64,000 nt of DNA from Streptomyces sp. CB01881 (GTDB lineage: Bacteria; Actinomycetota; Actinomycetes; Streptomycetales; Streptomycetaceae): positions 2,204,129 through 2,268,128 of the forward strand of contig NZ_CP026498.1 in assembly GCF_002953255.1 (NCBI RefSeq). Direction: 5' to 3'. Shown one piece after another: positions 27,379 to 36,041 of this stretch. Every line of letters begins with the position of its first letter. Position 1 is the stretch's first letter. The notes beneath the pieces were generated by a model. That model made no database searches. It was given only the letters and a program-made list of their open reading frames with translations, and was not told the DNA's origin. A program made the translations under genes and the position numbers.

Positions 27379-28187
27379 GCGGCCGCCCCCACCGGGCGCG
27401 CCGTCAGCCTGACCATCCGGTCCGCGACGGCCTGCGGGTCCGGGTGGTGCAGCTCGCCCGCGAGCGCGCCGTCGGCCAGGAAGAGCACGCGGTCGGTGAA
27501 GGAGGCGGCGACCGGGTCGTGGGTCACCATGACGACGGTCGCGCCCATGGTGTCGACGGCATTCCGCAGCAGGCCGAGCACCTCGTGCGCGGTCCGGGTG
27601 TCCAGCGCGCCGGTCGGCTCGTCGGCGAAGACCACGTCCGGGCCGGTGATCAGCGCACGGGCGATCGCGACGCGCTGCTGCTGACCGCCGGAGAGCTGCC
27701 CGGGCCGCCGCCCGGCGTGCTCGCCGAGGCCGACCTGGGCCAGCAACTCCCGCGCCCTGCCCCGATCCTGGCGCTCGCCGGCCAGTCGCTGCGGCAGCAG
27801 CACGTTCTGCAGCACCGTCAGCGAGGGCAGCAGGTTGAAGGACTGGAAGACGAAGCCGATCCGGCTGCGGCGCAGCTTGGTGAGCCGGTTCTCGCTCAGC
27901 CGGGTGATCTCCTCGCCGCCCAGGTACACCTCGCCGCCGTCCGGGCGGTCCAGGCCCGCCGCGCACTGCAGGAAGGTGCTCTTGCCGGAGCCGGACGGCC
28001 CCATGACCGCGGTGAAGGTGCCGCGCTCCAGCGCCAGGTCGACGCCGCGCAGGGCGTGCACCGTCTCGGCGCCGCGCCCGTAACTGCGTCGGACCGCCCG
28101 CAGTTCGATCGCGGCGTGGGCGAGGCGCCCGTACTGCTCGGTCTGCCCGGCGTGCTCGGTCGGGCGGCGGTCGCGGCGGGGTGCCAT
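27375..28187 (-). CDS. ABC transporter ATP-binding protein (MacB/LolD type)
   Basis: A 270-residue ATPase of the LolD/MacB class. Walker A is GPSGSGKST, the Q-loop is VFQSFNLLPSLTVLQNV, the signature is LSGGQQQRVAIARAL, Walker B is VVFADEPTGALD, and the H-loop is VMVTHDP. About 25 Arg/His-rich residues precede the domain. It is the first gene of the two-gene exporter operon, overlapping the permease by 4 bp. No histidine kinase/response regulator adjoins it. Confidence 0.93.
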   Translation of the reverse strand: MAPRRDRRPTEHAGQTEQYGRLAHAAIELRAVRRSYGRGAETVHALRGVDLALERGTFTAVMGPSGSGKSTFLQCAAGLDRPDGGEVYLGGEEITRLSENRLTKLRRSRIGFVFQSFNLLPSLTVLQNVLLPQRLAGERQDRGRARELLAQVGLGEHAGRRPGQLSGGQQQRVAIARALITGPDVVFADEPTGALDTRTAHEVLGLLRNAVDTMGATVVMVTHDPVAASFTDRVLFLADGALAGELHHPDPQAVADRMVRLTARPVGAAA

Positions 28188-28238
28188 GGTGGGCCTTCCT
28201 TCGGGAATCGTCGCTGGTCATCGACGTGTTCCAGCCTA

Positions 28239-28250
28239 GGAAGGCCTTCC
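28239..28250. promoter_or_regulatory. 12-bp palindrome upstream of the ABC exporter operon
   Basis: GGAAGGCCTTCC, a perfect palindrome, lies 52 bp upstream of the ATPase start, and part of it is repeated (GGCCTTCCTTCGG) next to the start. It is a candidate operator. The remaining gap to 28429 has short CGGGTCGGGC-like repeats and no gene. Confidence 0.35.
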
Positions 28251-28429
28251 GGGAGCCACCATGGAGGCCACTGGCGGACGCGGGGTGGGGTTTTCCCCAC
28301 CCCTGCGCCGCCCTTTCGGGCCAGACCACCGCGGGGCCGGGCATCCGCGGGTCGGGCATCCGCGGTCAGGCCTCCGCACGGGTCGGGCCGCTTCGGGGCC
28401 GGGCCCCTCGGGACCAGGCCGCTTCGGGG

Positions 28430-29218
28430 TCAGACCTCCTCGCCCTCGATCCGCTCGTACGCGGTGCGCAGGGCGGAGAGGACGGGGTGGGCCGGGTCAA
28501 AGGCGGTGCCGTCGACCGCCGCGATCGGGCGGACGCCGACGCCCGCGTTGAGCGCGAACGCGGCCTCGAAGCGGCCCAGGTCCCCGGCGGCGACGGGCCC
28601 GCGCCACTGCCGGCCCGGGTGGGCGCGGCCGAGCAGGGCGGCGGTGACGCCGGGCAGCGCCTCGCCCTCCGGCCAGACCAGCTGCCGCCCGTCGTGGAAG
28701 CCGACGTTCCAGGTCGCGCCCTCGGTGACCAGACCGTCCGGGCCGACCAGCAACGCGTCGTCGTAGCCGTCGAGTTGGGCCAACCGGCGCTGCCGGACCA
28801 GGCCGAACAGCCCGACGTGCTTCACCTCCGGCAGCTCGCGCCGGTATTCGACGGTGCGGACCCTCAGGGGCGCGGGAGCCGCCGCCGGGGCCGGGCGCGT
28901 GGTCACCAGCAGGCGGGGTGCGGCGTCGGCCCCCGGGCGCTCCAGGCCCAGCGCCGGGTCGAACACCGTGACCCGGACGATCACCGCCGACCCGTCCGCC
29001 GGCAGTACGCTGCGGATCCGTCGCCGCAGCACCTCGCGGTCCAGCGCGGCACCGAACAGCGTCCGGCCGTCCCGCACCAGGCGGTCCAGGTGCAGCGTCA
29101 GGCCGCGCACCCGCCCGGCCTCGGCGCGCAGGGTGGTGAAGTGCCCGTAGTTCAGCAGCCCCAGGGCCGCGACCTGCCCGGCATCGGCCGGCACGCCGTC
29201 GATCTCGATCTCAGCCAT
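28430..29218 (-). CDS. Class IV PLP aminotransferase (aminodeoxychorismate lyase-like)
   Basis: A 262-residue fold-type IV PLP enzyme. Key features are LLNYGHFTTLRAEAGRVRGL near the N-terminus, the PLP-binding Lys in LPEVKHVGLFGLVRQR, and the PLP-contacting Glu in LVTEGATWNVGFHDG. The family covers 4-amino-4-deoxychorismate lyase (PabC), branched-chain and D-amino acid aminotransferases. Actinobacterial homologues are usually annotated as aminotransferase IV. ATG 29218 overlaps the last 8 bases of the GNAT gene, so they form an operon. Confidence 0.87.
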   Translation of the reverse strand: MAEIEIDGVPADAGQVAALGLLNYGHFTTLRAEAGRVRGLTLHLDRLVRDGRTLFGAALDREVLRRRIRSVLPADGSAVIVRVTVFDPALGLERPGADAAPRLLVTTRPAPAAAPAPLRVRTVEYRRELPEVKHVGLFGLVRQRRLAQLDGYDDALLVGPDGLVTEGATWNVGFHDGRQLVWPEGEALPGVTAALLGRAHPGRQWRGPVAAGDLGRFEAAFALNAGVGVRPIAAVDGTAFDPAHPVLSALRTAYERIEGEEV

Positions 29219-30203
29219 CCCCCGAGTCTCCCAGCCGCACCCCCGGGGCGCCGGACGCGGGGGAGCCGGCGCAGGGGGAGCCGGCGCCGCGGAGGCCCGT
29301 GTCGCGGGGGCCGCCTGCGCGGGAGCCGCCGGTACGGGCGGGCTGCTCGAAGCGCTCGATCCGGTACGCCAGCCCCTCCGGTTCGCCGGTGTCCGCCCAG
29401 CGCCAGGCCTCGGCCCACCACTGCGGGCCGCGGACCAGAGGGCGGCCGGCCAGGGCGAGATGGAGGGCCAGGGTCGAGCGGGCGAAGGCGTGGACCCAGC
29501 CGTCGCTCTGCCGGTACGCGGCCGTCTCGTCCAGCCGGAGCCAGCGGCCCTCGCGGCCGGCGGCGAGCAGCGGCACCCAGCCGTGCGGCCCGTCGGCGAC
29601 CAGCAGGACCAGCCGGTCGTCCTCCTCCGCCACCCGGTAGGGCGGGAGTTGGGGCATCCGGGCGAGGCCGAGGGCGTGCTTCCAGGAGACCGCCCAGAGA
29701 CCGCGGCGGAGGTAGTAGCGCACGGCGTGCTGCCAGGTCCAGTGGGCCTCCAGCCGGTATCCGGGCAGGCCTTCGGCGATGGCGGCCCGGTAGACCTCGT
29801 CCAGCGTGGCGGCGGCCAGCCCGCGGCCACGGGCGCAGCGGCGCAGGTAGACGGAGGAGACGGCCAACTGGCCCGGGCCCTTCGTCCAGTTGTCGACCGC
29901 CACCGTGCCGACGGGCCGCCCGCCGGTTTCGTCCAGCACCCAGTAGCGGCGCCGGTACAGCTCGCCGTCCGGCCACTCCCGGCCGCTCTCGCCGAGCCGT
30001 TCGCGCAGCACCCGCTCGGCGTCCGCGCCCAGCTCCTCGGGGTCGACCGGCTCCGCCAGTTCCCCTTCGGCCCGGGACGCGAGGTCCCAGAGCGCGAACC
30101 GCCGGTCGTCCCCCTCCTCCACCGCCCGCAGCCGGGGCGCCGACCCCAGCCGCTCCTGCGCCCGCTCCACCGCCGCATCCCAGGACCTCACCACGGAGTC
30201 CAC
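29211..30203 (-). CDS. GNAT-family N-acetyltransferase
   Basis: A 330-residue protein whose first half carries a GNAT fold: GRPVGTVAVDNWTKGPGQLA, then VSSVYLRRCARGRGLAAATL, which contains the acetyl-CoA-binding R/QxxGxG/A-like segment (RGRGLA), and a YRLEAHWTWQHAVRYYLRRG block. The second half (RIERFEQPARTGG and preceding Trp-rich stretch) is not assigned, and the tail is Gly/Ala/Pro-rich. The acceptor is unknown. It is first in a two-gene operon with the aminotransferase. Confidence 0.8.
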   Translation of the reverse strand: MDSVVRSWDAAVERAQERLGSAPRLRAVEEGDDRRFALWDLASRAEGELAEPVDPEELGADAERVLRERLGESGREWPDGELYRRRYWVLDETGGRPVGTVAVDNWTKGPGQLAVSSVYLRRCARGRGLAAATLDEVYRAAIAEGLPGYRLEAHWTWQHAVRYYLRRGLWAVSWKHALGLARMPQLPPYRVAEEDDRLVLLVADGPHGWVPLLAAGREGRWLRLDETAAYRQSDGWVHAFARSTLALHLALAGRPLVRGPQWWAEAWRWADTGEPEGLAYRIERFEQPARTGGSRAGGPRDTGLRGAGSPCAGSPASGAPGVRLGDSGDG

Positions 30204-30343
30204 GATATCGGGCCGCGGCCACCGAACGTGACTCGATCACCACCGAACGTCAGCACGAACGGGGTTGATGGTAGGGGAAACCCGACCCCGGGTCTCGACC
30301 TGGCCGTCATGACCCCGCCCGGCCGCGCCGCTGCAATGGAAGG

Positions 30344-31696
30344 GTGCTGATCCACCGGGCCGACAGGCGGCCCTCCGTCCGACAACTCACCGACCCCACA
30401 GGCCTGTTCCGCCGACGAGCCGGCTGGTTCGCCGGCTGGCTCGCGGCAGCCGGCTGGGCGGGCGCGTTCCCGTTCCTCTCCGGGCTCGCGCCGCACCGCG
30501 GTTGGGGCGCCGTCGCGGCGACCGGCTATCTGGCGGCGGCCGTTGCCGTGCTCGTGGTGCCCTGGCGGCGGGCCCGGCCGGTCTCGGTGGCGGTCGCGGC
30601 GGCCGGCGCCGTCGTCGTCCCGCTGCTCGGGCTGGCACTCACCGGGCGGGGACAGAGCGAGGTCACCGTGATCGAACGGTCGGCCGCTCTGCTCCTGGAA
30701 CACGGCTCGCCGTACCTGGCCGAGCCGCTGACCGTCACCGACTACACCCCCTACCTGCCGGCCATGGCGCTGCTGGGTCTGCCGCGCGCCCTGCTCGGGG
30801 CGGACGGGTGGCCGGCCCGGCTGCTCGGCGACGCCCGGCTCTGGTGCGCCGCGGTGTTCCTCGGCTGTCTCTGGGCCACGGGCCGCCCGTACCGGCGCGG
30901 GATCGCCCTGCTGGCCGCCTCACCGCTGGTCGCGCTGCCGCTCTGCGTCAGCGGGGTGGACCTGCCGATGACCGGTCTCTGCTGCCTGGCCCTCGCCCTC
31001 GCCGCCCGGGGCCGCCCGGGCGGGGCCGGTCTCGCGCTCGCCCTGGCCTGTTCGCTCAAGTGGACGGCCTGGCCGGCGGTCGCGGTCGCGGCCGCGCTGC
31101 TGGCCGCCACGGCCGGCCGGCGGGCCGCGCTGCGCGGGACGGCCGTCGCGGTGGCGGGCACGGCCGCCCTGGTGCTGCCGGTGGCGATGCGCTCACCCGG
31201 TCCGCTGGTGCGGCAGGTGTTCGCCTTCCCCACCGGACGCGGCGGGCTGCCGACGCCGGCCGGCAGCCCGCTGCCGGGGCGACTGCTCGCGGACCTCGGC
31301 CCGGCCGGCTGGTACGCCGCCGTCGGCCTGCTGCTGCTCGCCGGCCTGGCCGTCGCCGGCTCACTGGCGGTGCATCCGCCACGGGACGCCGCGGGCGCAG
31401 CCGACCGGCTGGCGCTCGGGCTCTGCCTGGCCTTCCTGCTGGCACCCGCCGGACGGTTCGGCTACCTGGCCCTGCCGCTCGTGCTCGTCGTCTGGGCCCG
31501 GGTACCCGCCGGCCCCCGCCCCTCTCCCCGTACGGCGCCGGTCCCCCGGACCGCGCCGGCCCTCGGCGCCCCACCGGCCTCCCCACACTCCACCCACTCC
31601 GCGCACTCCACCGATCGCCGAACCGAGGTTGCACCGACCCCATGGCCACCACACTCGTCGTCACCAATGACTTCCCGCCCCGGCAGGGCGGCATAG
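30344..31696 (+). CDS. Polytopic membrane protein, GT-C mannosyltransferase-like (GT87 type)
   Basis: About 450 residues with at least eight membrane helices (for example WFAGWLAAAGWAGAFPFLSG, ALLGLPRALLGADGW, AAVAVAAALLAATAG). A loop with SEVTVIERSAALLLEHGSPY followed by DYTPYLPAMALLG fits the DUF2029/GT-C arrangement in which acidic residues precede a P-Y-P/L motif. GTG 30344 follows GGAAGG. The C-terminal 55 residues are Pro/Ser-rich and overlap the next gene by 55 bp. With the PimB-like transferase next door, a role in mannolipid or cell-envelope glycan synthesis is likely. Confidence 0.8.
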   Translation: MLIHRADRRPSVRQLTDPTGLFRRRAGWFAGWLAAAGWAGAFPFLSGLAPHRGWGAVAATGYLAAAVAVLVVPWRRARPVSVAVAAAGAVVVPLLGLALTGRGQSEVTVIERSAALLLEHGSPYLAEPLTVTDYTPYLPAMALLGLPRALLGADGWPARLLGDARLWCAAVFLGCLWATGRPYRRGIALLAASPLVALPLCVSGVDLPMTGLCCLALALAARGRPGGAGLALALACSLKWTAWPAVAVAAALLAATAGRRAALRGTAVAVAGTAALVLPVAMRSPGPLVRQVFAFPTGRGGLPTPAGSPLPGRLLADLGPAGWYAAVGLLLLAGLAVAGSLAVHPPRDAAGAADRLALGLCLAFLLAPAGRFGYLALPLVLVVWARVPAGPRPSPRTAPVPRTAPALGAPPASPHSTHSAHSTDRRTEVAPTPWPPHSSSPMTSRPGRAA

Positions 31697-32865
31697 AGAC
31701 CTTCGTCCACGCCCTGGCCACCCGGCTGCCCGCCGGCGAGGTCGTCGTCTACACCTCGGCAGAACCCGGCGCGGCCGCGTACGACGCCGGACTCCCCTTC
31801 CCGGTGGTCCGCGACCGGTCCCGGATGCTGCTGCCCACCCCGCGGGTGACCCGCCGGGCCGCGGAGATCGCCCGCGCGAACGGCTGCGACCGGGTCTGGT
31901 TCGGTGCCGCCGCCCCGCTCGCCGCGATGGCACCCGGCCTGCGGCGTCACGCCCCGGGGATCGGGCGGACGGTCGCCACCACGCACGGCCACGAGATCTG
32001 GTGGGCGCGCACCCCCGGCGCCCGCCGGCTGTTGCGGCGGATCGGCGACAACGTGGACGTGGTCACCTACCTGGGCGAGTACACCCGGACCAGGATCGCC
32101 CCGGCGCTCGGTCCGCGGGCCCGGCTGGAGCGGCTCGTACCCGGCGTCGACGCCGACCTGTTCCGCCCGGCCGGCGACGGTGCGCGCGCCGACGGGCCGG
32201 TGGTCCTCTGCGTCGCCCGGCTGGTCCCGCGCAAGGGCCAGGACGTCCTGATCCGCGCACTCCCGCTGATCCGGCGGGCCGCGCCCGGCACCGTCCTGGT
32301 GCTGGTCGGACGCGGCCCGGACGAGCGGCGGCTGCGCGCGCTGGCCCGGCGGCACACCGAACCCGGGTCGGTGGTCTTCGCCGGCGGCCTGGAGCACGCC
32401 GCGACGGCGGCCCACTACGCGGCGGCGGACGTCTTCGCCATGCCCTGCCGCACCCGGCGGGCCGGGCTGGAGACCGAGGGGCTCGGGATCGTCTTCCTGG
32501 AGGCCGCGGCCGCCGGGCTGCCCGTGGTCGCGGGCCGCTCGGGCGGCGCACCCGACGCGGTGCTCGACGGGGTCACCGGCACGGTCGTCGACGGCCGCAG
32601 CCCCGCCGCGGTCGCCGCGGCGGTCGGGCGTCTGCTGCGGGCACCGGCCACCGAGCGGGCCCGGACGGGGGCGGCCGGACGGCGCTGGGTGCAGCAGGAG
32701 TGGTCCTGGGAGACGTCGGCACGCCGGCTTGCCGGGCTGCTGGACCCGGAACGCGCGGACGCGCACCAGCCGGATGCGGCCCACCGGGATGCGGACCAGC
32801 GGGACGCGGAACGTCCTGCACCGGACCGCGCGTCCTCCGACGCGACCTACTCGCCGCGCAGGTGA
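31642..32865 (+). CDS. GT4 glycosyltransferase, PimB-like (phosphatidylinositol mannoside synthesis)
   Basis: A 407-residue GT-B enzyme. The N-terminus TLVVTNDFPPRQGGIETFVH, the catalytic-site His in TTHGHEIWWA, the donor-site CVARLVPRKGQDVLIRALP, and the C-terminal ETEGLGIVFLEAAAAGLPVV Ex7E motif match PimB' mannosyltransferases that transfer mannose from GDP-mannose to PIM1. The last 40 residues are Asp/Arg-rich repeats (ADAHQPDAAHRDADQRDA). It overlaps the GT-C gene by 55 bp and the convergent response regulator by 19 bp. Confidence 0.88.
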   Translation: MATTLVVTNDFPPRQGGIETFVHALATRLPAGEVVVYTSAEPGAAAYDAGLPFPVVRDRSRMLLPTPRVTRRAAEIARANGCDRVWFGAAAPLAAMAPGLRRHAPGIGRTVATTHGHEIWWARTPGARRLLRRIGDNVDVVTYLGEYTRTRIAPALGPRARLERLVPGVDADLFRPAGDGARADGPVVLCVARLVPRKGQDVLIRALPLIRRAAPGTVLVLVGRGPDERRLRALARRHTEPGSVVFAGGLEHAATAAHYAAADVFAMPCRTRRAGLETEGLGIVFLEAAAAGLPVVAGRSGGAPDAVLDGVTGTVVDGRSPAAVAAAVGRLLRAPATERARTGAAGRRWVQQEWSWETSARRLAGLLDPERADAHQPDAAHRDADQRDAERPAPDRASSDATYSPRR

Positions 32866-33503
32866 GCCAGCACGGCCAGCACCCGCCGGTTGCCCACGGC
32901 CGGGTCGAGGTCCAGCTTCATGAAGATGTTGCCGCAGTGCTTGACCACCGAGGCCTCCGTGATGCTCAGCCGCCCGCCGATGGCCTGGTTGTTCAGCCCC
33001 TCCGCCATCAGCCCGAGCACCTCCCGCTCGCGCGGGGTCAGCCGGGCCAACGGCCGCTCCGTCGACTGCTGCCGGAGCAGCACCCGGACCACGTCCGGGT
33101 CGATCACGGTCTGCCCGGCGGCCACCCGCCGCAACGCGTCCAGGAAGTCGGCGACCTCGCCGACCCGGTCCTTGAGCAGGTAGCCGAGCCCGGCCGGCTG
33201 CGCACCGGCCGCGCCGAGCAGCCGGGTCGCGTACGGGGTGGCCACGTACTGGGAGAGCACCAGGACGGGCAGCCCCGGGTGCCGGTCGCGCAGTTCGAGG
33301 GCGGCGCGCAGGCCCTCGTCGTGGAAGTCGGGCGGCATCCGGACATCGGTGACGACGACGTCCGGCCGGTCCGCGTCCACCGCGGCGGCCAGCGCCCTCG
33401 CGTCGCCGACGGCGGCGACCACCCGGTGCCCGCCGCGGGTGAGCAGTTCGACCAGCCCGGCCCGGAGCAGCACGGCGTCCTCGGCGATGACTATCCGGAG
33501 CAC
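32847..33503 (-). CDS. NarL/LuxR-type response regulator
   Basis: A 218-residue response regulator. The receiver domain has the acidic pocket (IVIAEDAVLLRAG), the phosphorylation Asp in VVVTDVRMPPDFHDEG, and the Lys in YLLKDRV. The C-terminal LuxR helix-turn-helix reads LTPREREVLGLMAEGLNNQA and continues through SITEASVVKHCGNIFMKLDL. Its start lies within the 3' end of the histidine kinase gene (13-bp overlap), so the two form a two-component pair. Confidence 0.94.
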   Translation of the reverse strand: MLRIVIAEDAVLLRAGLVELLTRGGHRVVAAVGDARALAAAVDADRPDVVVTDVRMPPDFHDEGLRAALELRDRHPGLPVLVLSQYVATPYATRLLGAAGAQPAGLGYLLKDRVGEVADFLDALRRVAAGQTVIDPDVVRVLLRQQSTERPLARLTPREREVLGLMAEGLNNQAIGGRLSITEASVVKHCGNIFMKLDLDPAVGNRRVLAVLAHLRGE

Positions 33504-34816
33504 GGCACCTCCACGCGCAGCCTGGTCGGCCCGCCGATCGGACTGGTCACCATCAGCCTTCCTCTCAGGATCGCCACCCGGTCGGCCAGCCCCTGCAGCC
33601 CGGCCCCGGCCGCCGGATCGGCCCCGCCGCGGCCGTCGTCCGTCACCTGGACCACCAACCGGCCGCCCTCGACCCGGCCGTGGACGGTGATCGCGGCGGC
33701 CCCGCTGTGCTTGGCGGCGTTGGTGAGCGCCTCGGTGACGGTGAAGTACGCCGTCGTCTCGACCGGACCGGGCAGCCTCGCCGGCAGGTCGATGTCGACC
33801 GCGACCGGGATCGGGTGGCGCAGCGCGACCTCGGTGACGGCGGCGGCCAGCCCGTGGTCGGTGAGCACCTGCGGGTGGATGCCCCGGACCAGGCCGCGCA
33901 GCTGCTCCAGCGCCTGCCGGGCCTCGTCGCGCGCCCGCTCGACCAGCGCGGCCGCCCGGCCGTCACCGCCGTCACCCCCGCTGCTCCCGCCCAGCTCGTA
34001 CGCGGCCAGGCCGAGGGTCATGCTGAGCGCGACGAGCTGCTGCTGGGCGCCGTCGTGCAGGTCGCGTTCGATGCGGCGGCGCTCGGCCTCGAAGGCGTCG
34101 ACGAGGCGGGCCCGGGAGCGGGTCAGTTCGAGGACCTGCCGGCCGGGGTCCTCGTCCCGGGGGCCGAGCAGGAACCGGACCAGCCGGACCCGGCCGACGG
34201 TCAGCAACGTGCCCGCGTAGGCGCAGAGCAGCAGCCCGGCCAGGCCGACGGCGGTTGCGGGCAGGGCCTCCACCGGGCCCGGGATCGCCTGTCCGGGGAT
34301 CAGCATCACCGTCTCGGGGGCCAGCGCCCAGACCACGACCGGGGCGCAGACCAGCGTCGCGGAGAAGACCAGCAGGGCGGTGAGGCCGAGGTCCGCGGCG
34401 GCCAGCGGCAGCGCGAACAAGGCGGTGTAGCCGAGCTCGCGCCAGGTGGCCCGCTCGCGCAGCCGGGTGCGGAGGCGGGCCCGGCGGCCGGCCCCGGGCA
34501 GCGGGCGGTGCGGATCGGGCACGGGCACCGGCTCGACCAGCCGCAGCCGGCGGCGTTCCAGGGCCCCGACCGGCAGGCCGCTGACGGCGACGGCCGGCAG
34601 GACCAGCAGGCCGACGCCGACCACGGACAGCGCGAGGCCCGCCGCCAACAGCACGGCCAGGACGACGAGCAGCAACAGGCCGAGCACCGCTCCGCTGAGC
34701 ACGTGCGCCCAGCAGCGCCAGGGGGTGGACGACCGGAGGAAGCGCAGCGGCCTCGCGCGCAGGGCTGCCAGGACAGCGACGGGTTGCTGTCCCTCGTCCG
34801 CCCGCTTCCCACCCAT
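33491..34816 (-). CDS. Sensor histidine kinase (HisKA_3, NarL-partner type)
   Basis: A 441-residue membrane kinase. The N-terminal half has about four helices (LSGAVLGLLLLVVLAVLLAA, VVGVGLLVLPAVAVSG and others) and a sensor-like DUF. The phosphorylated His lies in ERRRIERDLHDGAQQQLVAL (HisKA_3). The ATPase domain has ALTNAAKHSGA and VTDDGRGGADPAAGAGLQGL. The input signal is unknown. Neighbouring genes (glycosyltransferases, EamA exporter) give a weak hint towards envelope stress. Confidence 0.94.
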   Translation of the reverse strand: MGGKRADEGQQPVAVLAALRARPLRFLRSSTPWRCWAHVLSGAVLGLLLLVVLAVLLAAGLALSVVGVGLLVLPAVAVSGLPVGALERRRLRLVEPVPVPDPHRPLPGAGRRARLRTRLRERATWRELGYTALFALPLAAADLGLTALLVFSATLVCAPVVVWALAPETVMLIPGQAIPGPVEALPATAVGLAGLLLCAYAGTLLTVGRVRLVRFLLGPRDEDPGRQVLELTRSRARLVDAFEAERRRIERDLHDGAQQQLVALSMTLGLAAYELGGSSGGDGGDGRAAALVERARDEARQALEQLRGLVRGIHPQVLTDHGLAAAVTEVALRHPIPVAVDIDLPARLPGPVETTAYFTVTEALTNAAKHSGAAAITVHGRVEGGRLVVQVTDDGRGGADPAAGAGLQGLADRVAILRGRLMVTSPIGGPTRLRVEVPCSG

Positions 34817-34825
34817 CCGGCCAGC

Positions 34826-35836
34826 CTAACCGACCGTCTGACGGCCCTTCGGCGCAGCGGTCGGGGCGGTCGATGCGGGCGATCCGGGCGACGTGGCCAT
34901 CACGGCAGGCACGGCAGGCACGGCAGGCGCAGCCGTCGCGGCTGCCGGGTCAGGCGCGGCCGGCTGCCGGGTCAGAGCGACGGCGACGATCACGGCCAGG
35001 CCGCCCAGGAGGGCGTTCCAGCCGACGGGTTCGGCGAGCAGGAGGGCGCCGAGGCCGGTCGACCAGAGCGGGGTGACGTAGGTGACGGCGGCGGCCACGA
35101 CCGTGCCGGCGGTGCGGACCAGGGTGAGGTTGAGGATGTAGGCGACGCCGGTGCCGAGCGCGCCGAGGGCCAGGAGGGCGGCGGCCGGACCGGCGCCCGG
35201 CCAGCGCGGGGCGCCCGCGGCGAACGGGGCAACCAGGGCCGACTCGGCGGCGGCGCAGGCGATCTGCACGGCGGAGAGGCCGGTGGCCGAGTGCGGACGG
35301 CCGGAGAGGTGGCGGCGCAGGTAGGCGAAGCCGGCGCCGTAGCAGCAGGTCGCGGCCAGGCAGGCGAGGCCGCCGGTCACCCCGCCCGGGCCTGGGCCGC
35401 GCCACACCCCGAGGAGGGTCAGCACCCCGGCGAACCCCAGGCCGAGCCCGGCGAGGCGGCGCGGGCCCGGCCGCCGCTCCCCGGGCACCACGAGGACCGC
35501 GAAGACCAGCGTGAACAGCGGGGTGGTGGCGTTCACCACCCCGGCCAGCACCGAGCTGACCCGGGTCTCGCCGTAGGAGAAGAGGGCGAACGGCACGGCG
35601 TTGAGCAGCAGTGCGGCCACCGCCGAGTGGCCCCAGGTGGCGAGGTCGCGCGGGGCGGGCTCGCGGCGCAGCGCGAGGATCGCCCAGAGCGCCGCCGCCC
35701 CGAGGACGCAGCGCCAGCACGCCACCCACAGCGGGGGCACCCCCACGTCGACGGCCACCTTGATGAGCGCGAAGCTCGCGCCCCAGATCGCCGACAGTGC
35801 CACGAACCCCGGCCACCAGCGCCGCACCCCGACCAC
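34826..35836 (-). CDS. EamA/DMT-family exporter
   Basis: A 336-residue transporter with ten membrane helices in two EamA repeats (LSAIWGASFALIKVAVDVGV in the first; LALGALGTGVAYILNLTLVR in the second). GTG 35836 follows GGGAGAGG and starts VVGVRRWWPG; the frame extends far upstream without meaning. The C-terminal 40 residues are Ala/Pro-rich. It is probably an amino acid or metabolite exporter. It is divergent from the LysR gene at 36042, which likely controls it. Confidence 0.9.
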   Translation of the reverse strand: MVGVRRWWPGFVALSAIWGASFALIKVAVDVGVPPLWVACWRCVLGAAALWAILALRREPAPRDLATWGHSAVAALLLNAVPFALFSYGETRVSSVLAGVVNATTPLFTLVFAVLVVPGERRPGPRRLAGLGLGFAGVLTLLGVWRGPGPGGVTGGLACLAATCCYGAGFAYLRRHLSGRPHSATGLSAVQIACAAAESALVAPFAAGAPRWPGAGPAAALLALGALGTGVAYILNLTLVRTAGTVVAAAVTYVTPLWSTGLGALLLAEPVGWNALLGGLAVIVAVALTRQPAAPDPAAATAAPAVPAVPAVMATSPGSPASTAPTAAPKGRQTVG

Positions 35837-35884
35837 TCGTCCTCTCCCGCCTTCGCCCACGCGGACCTCCGCACGAACGGGCCT

Positions 35885-35938
35885 TCGCGCCCGTACGCCC
35901 TCGTGCCGTACGCCGTCGCGCCCGTACGCCCTCGTGCC
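35885..35938. repeat. Exact 23-bp direct repeat in the EamA/LysR intergenic region
   Basis: The 23 bases at 35885-35907 recur without mismatch at 35916-35938 (core CGCCCGTACGCCCTCGTGCC), and a partial copy (CGCCCTCGCGCCCGTG) lies near 35958-35974. The spacing between copies is 31 bp, about three helical turns, compatible with tandem regulator sites between the divergent genes or with simple slippage. Confidence 0.7.
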
Positions 35939-36041
35939 CTGCAACCGCGTGCCGAGCGCCCTCGCGCCCGTGGACAGAGGGTGGCCCGAGGCCGGAGCAT
36001 GAGTCCAACAAGTGGTGATGCCGCACGGATGAGGAAGTCTC

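Noticed and set aside
24763..27684. 973-codon plus-strand frame across the permease
   Set aside because: Antisense shadow with no recognisable domain.
24826..28359. Single 1177-codon protein joining the ABC ATPase region to the permease
   Set aside because: The permease starts at ATG 27378; upstream codons are a shadow frame of the ATPase gene.
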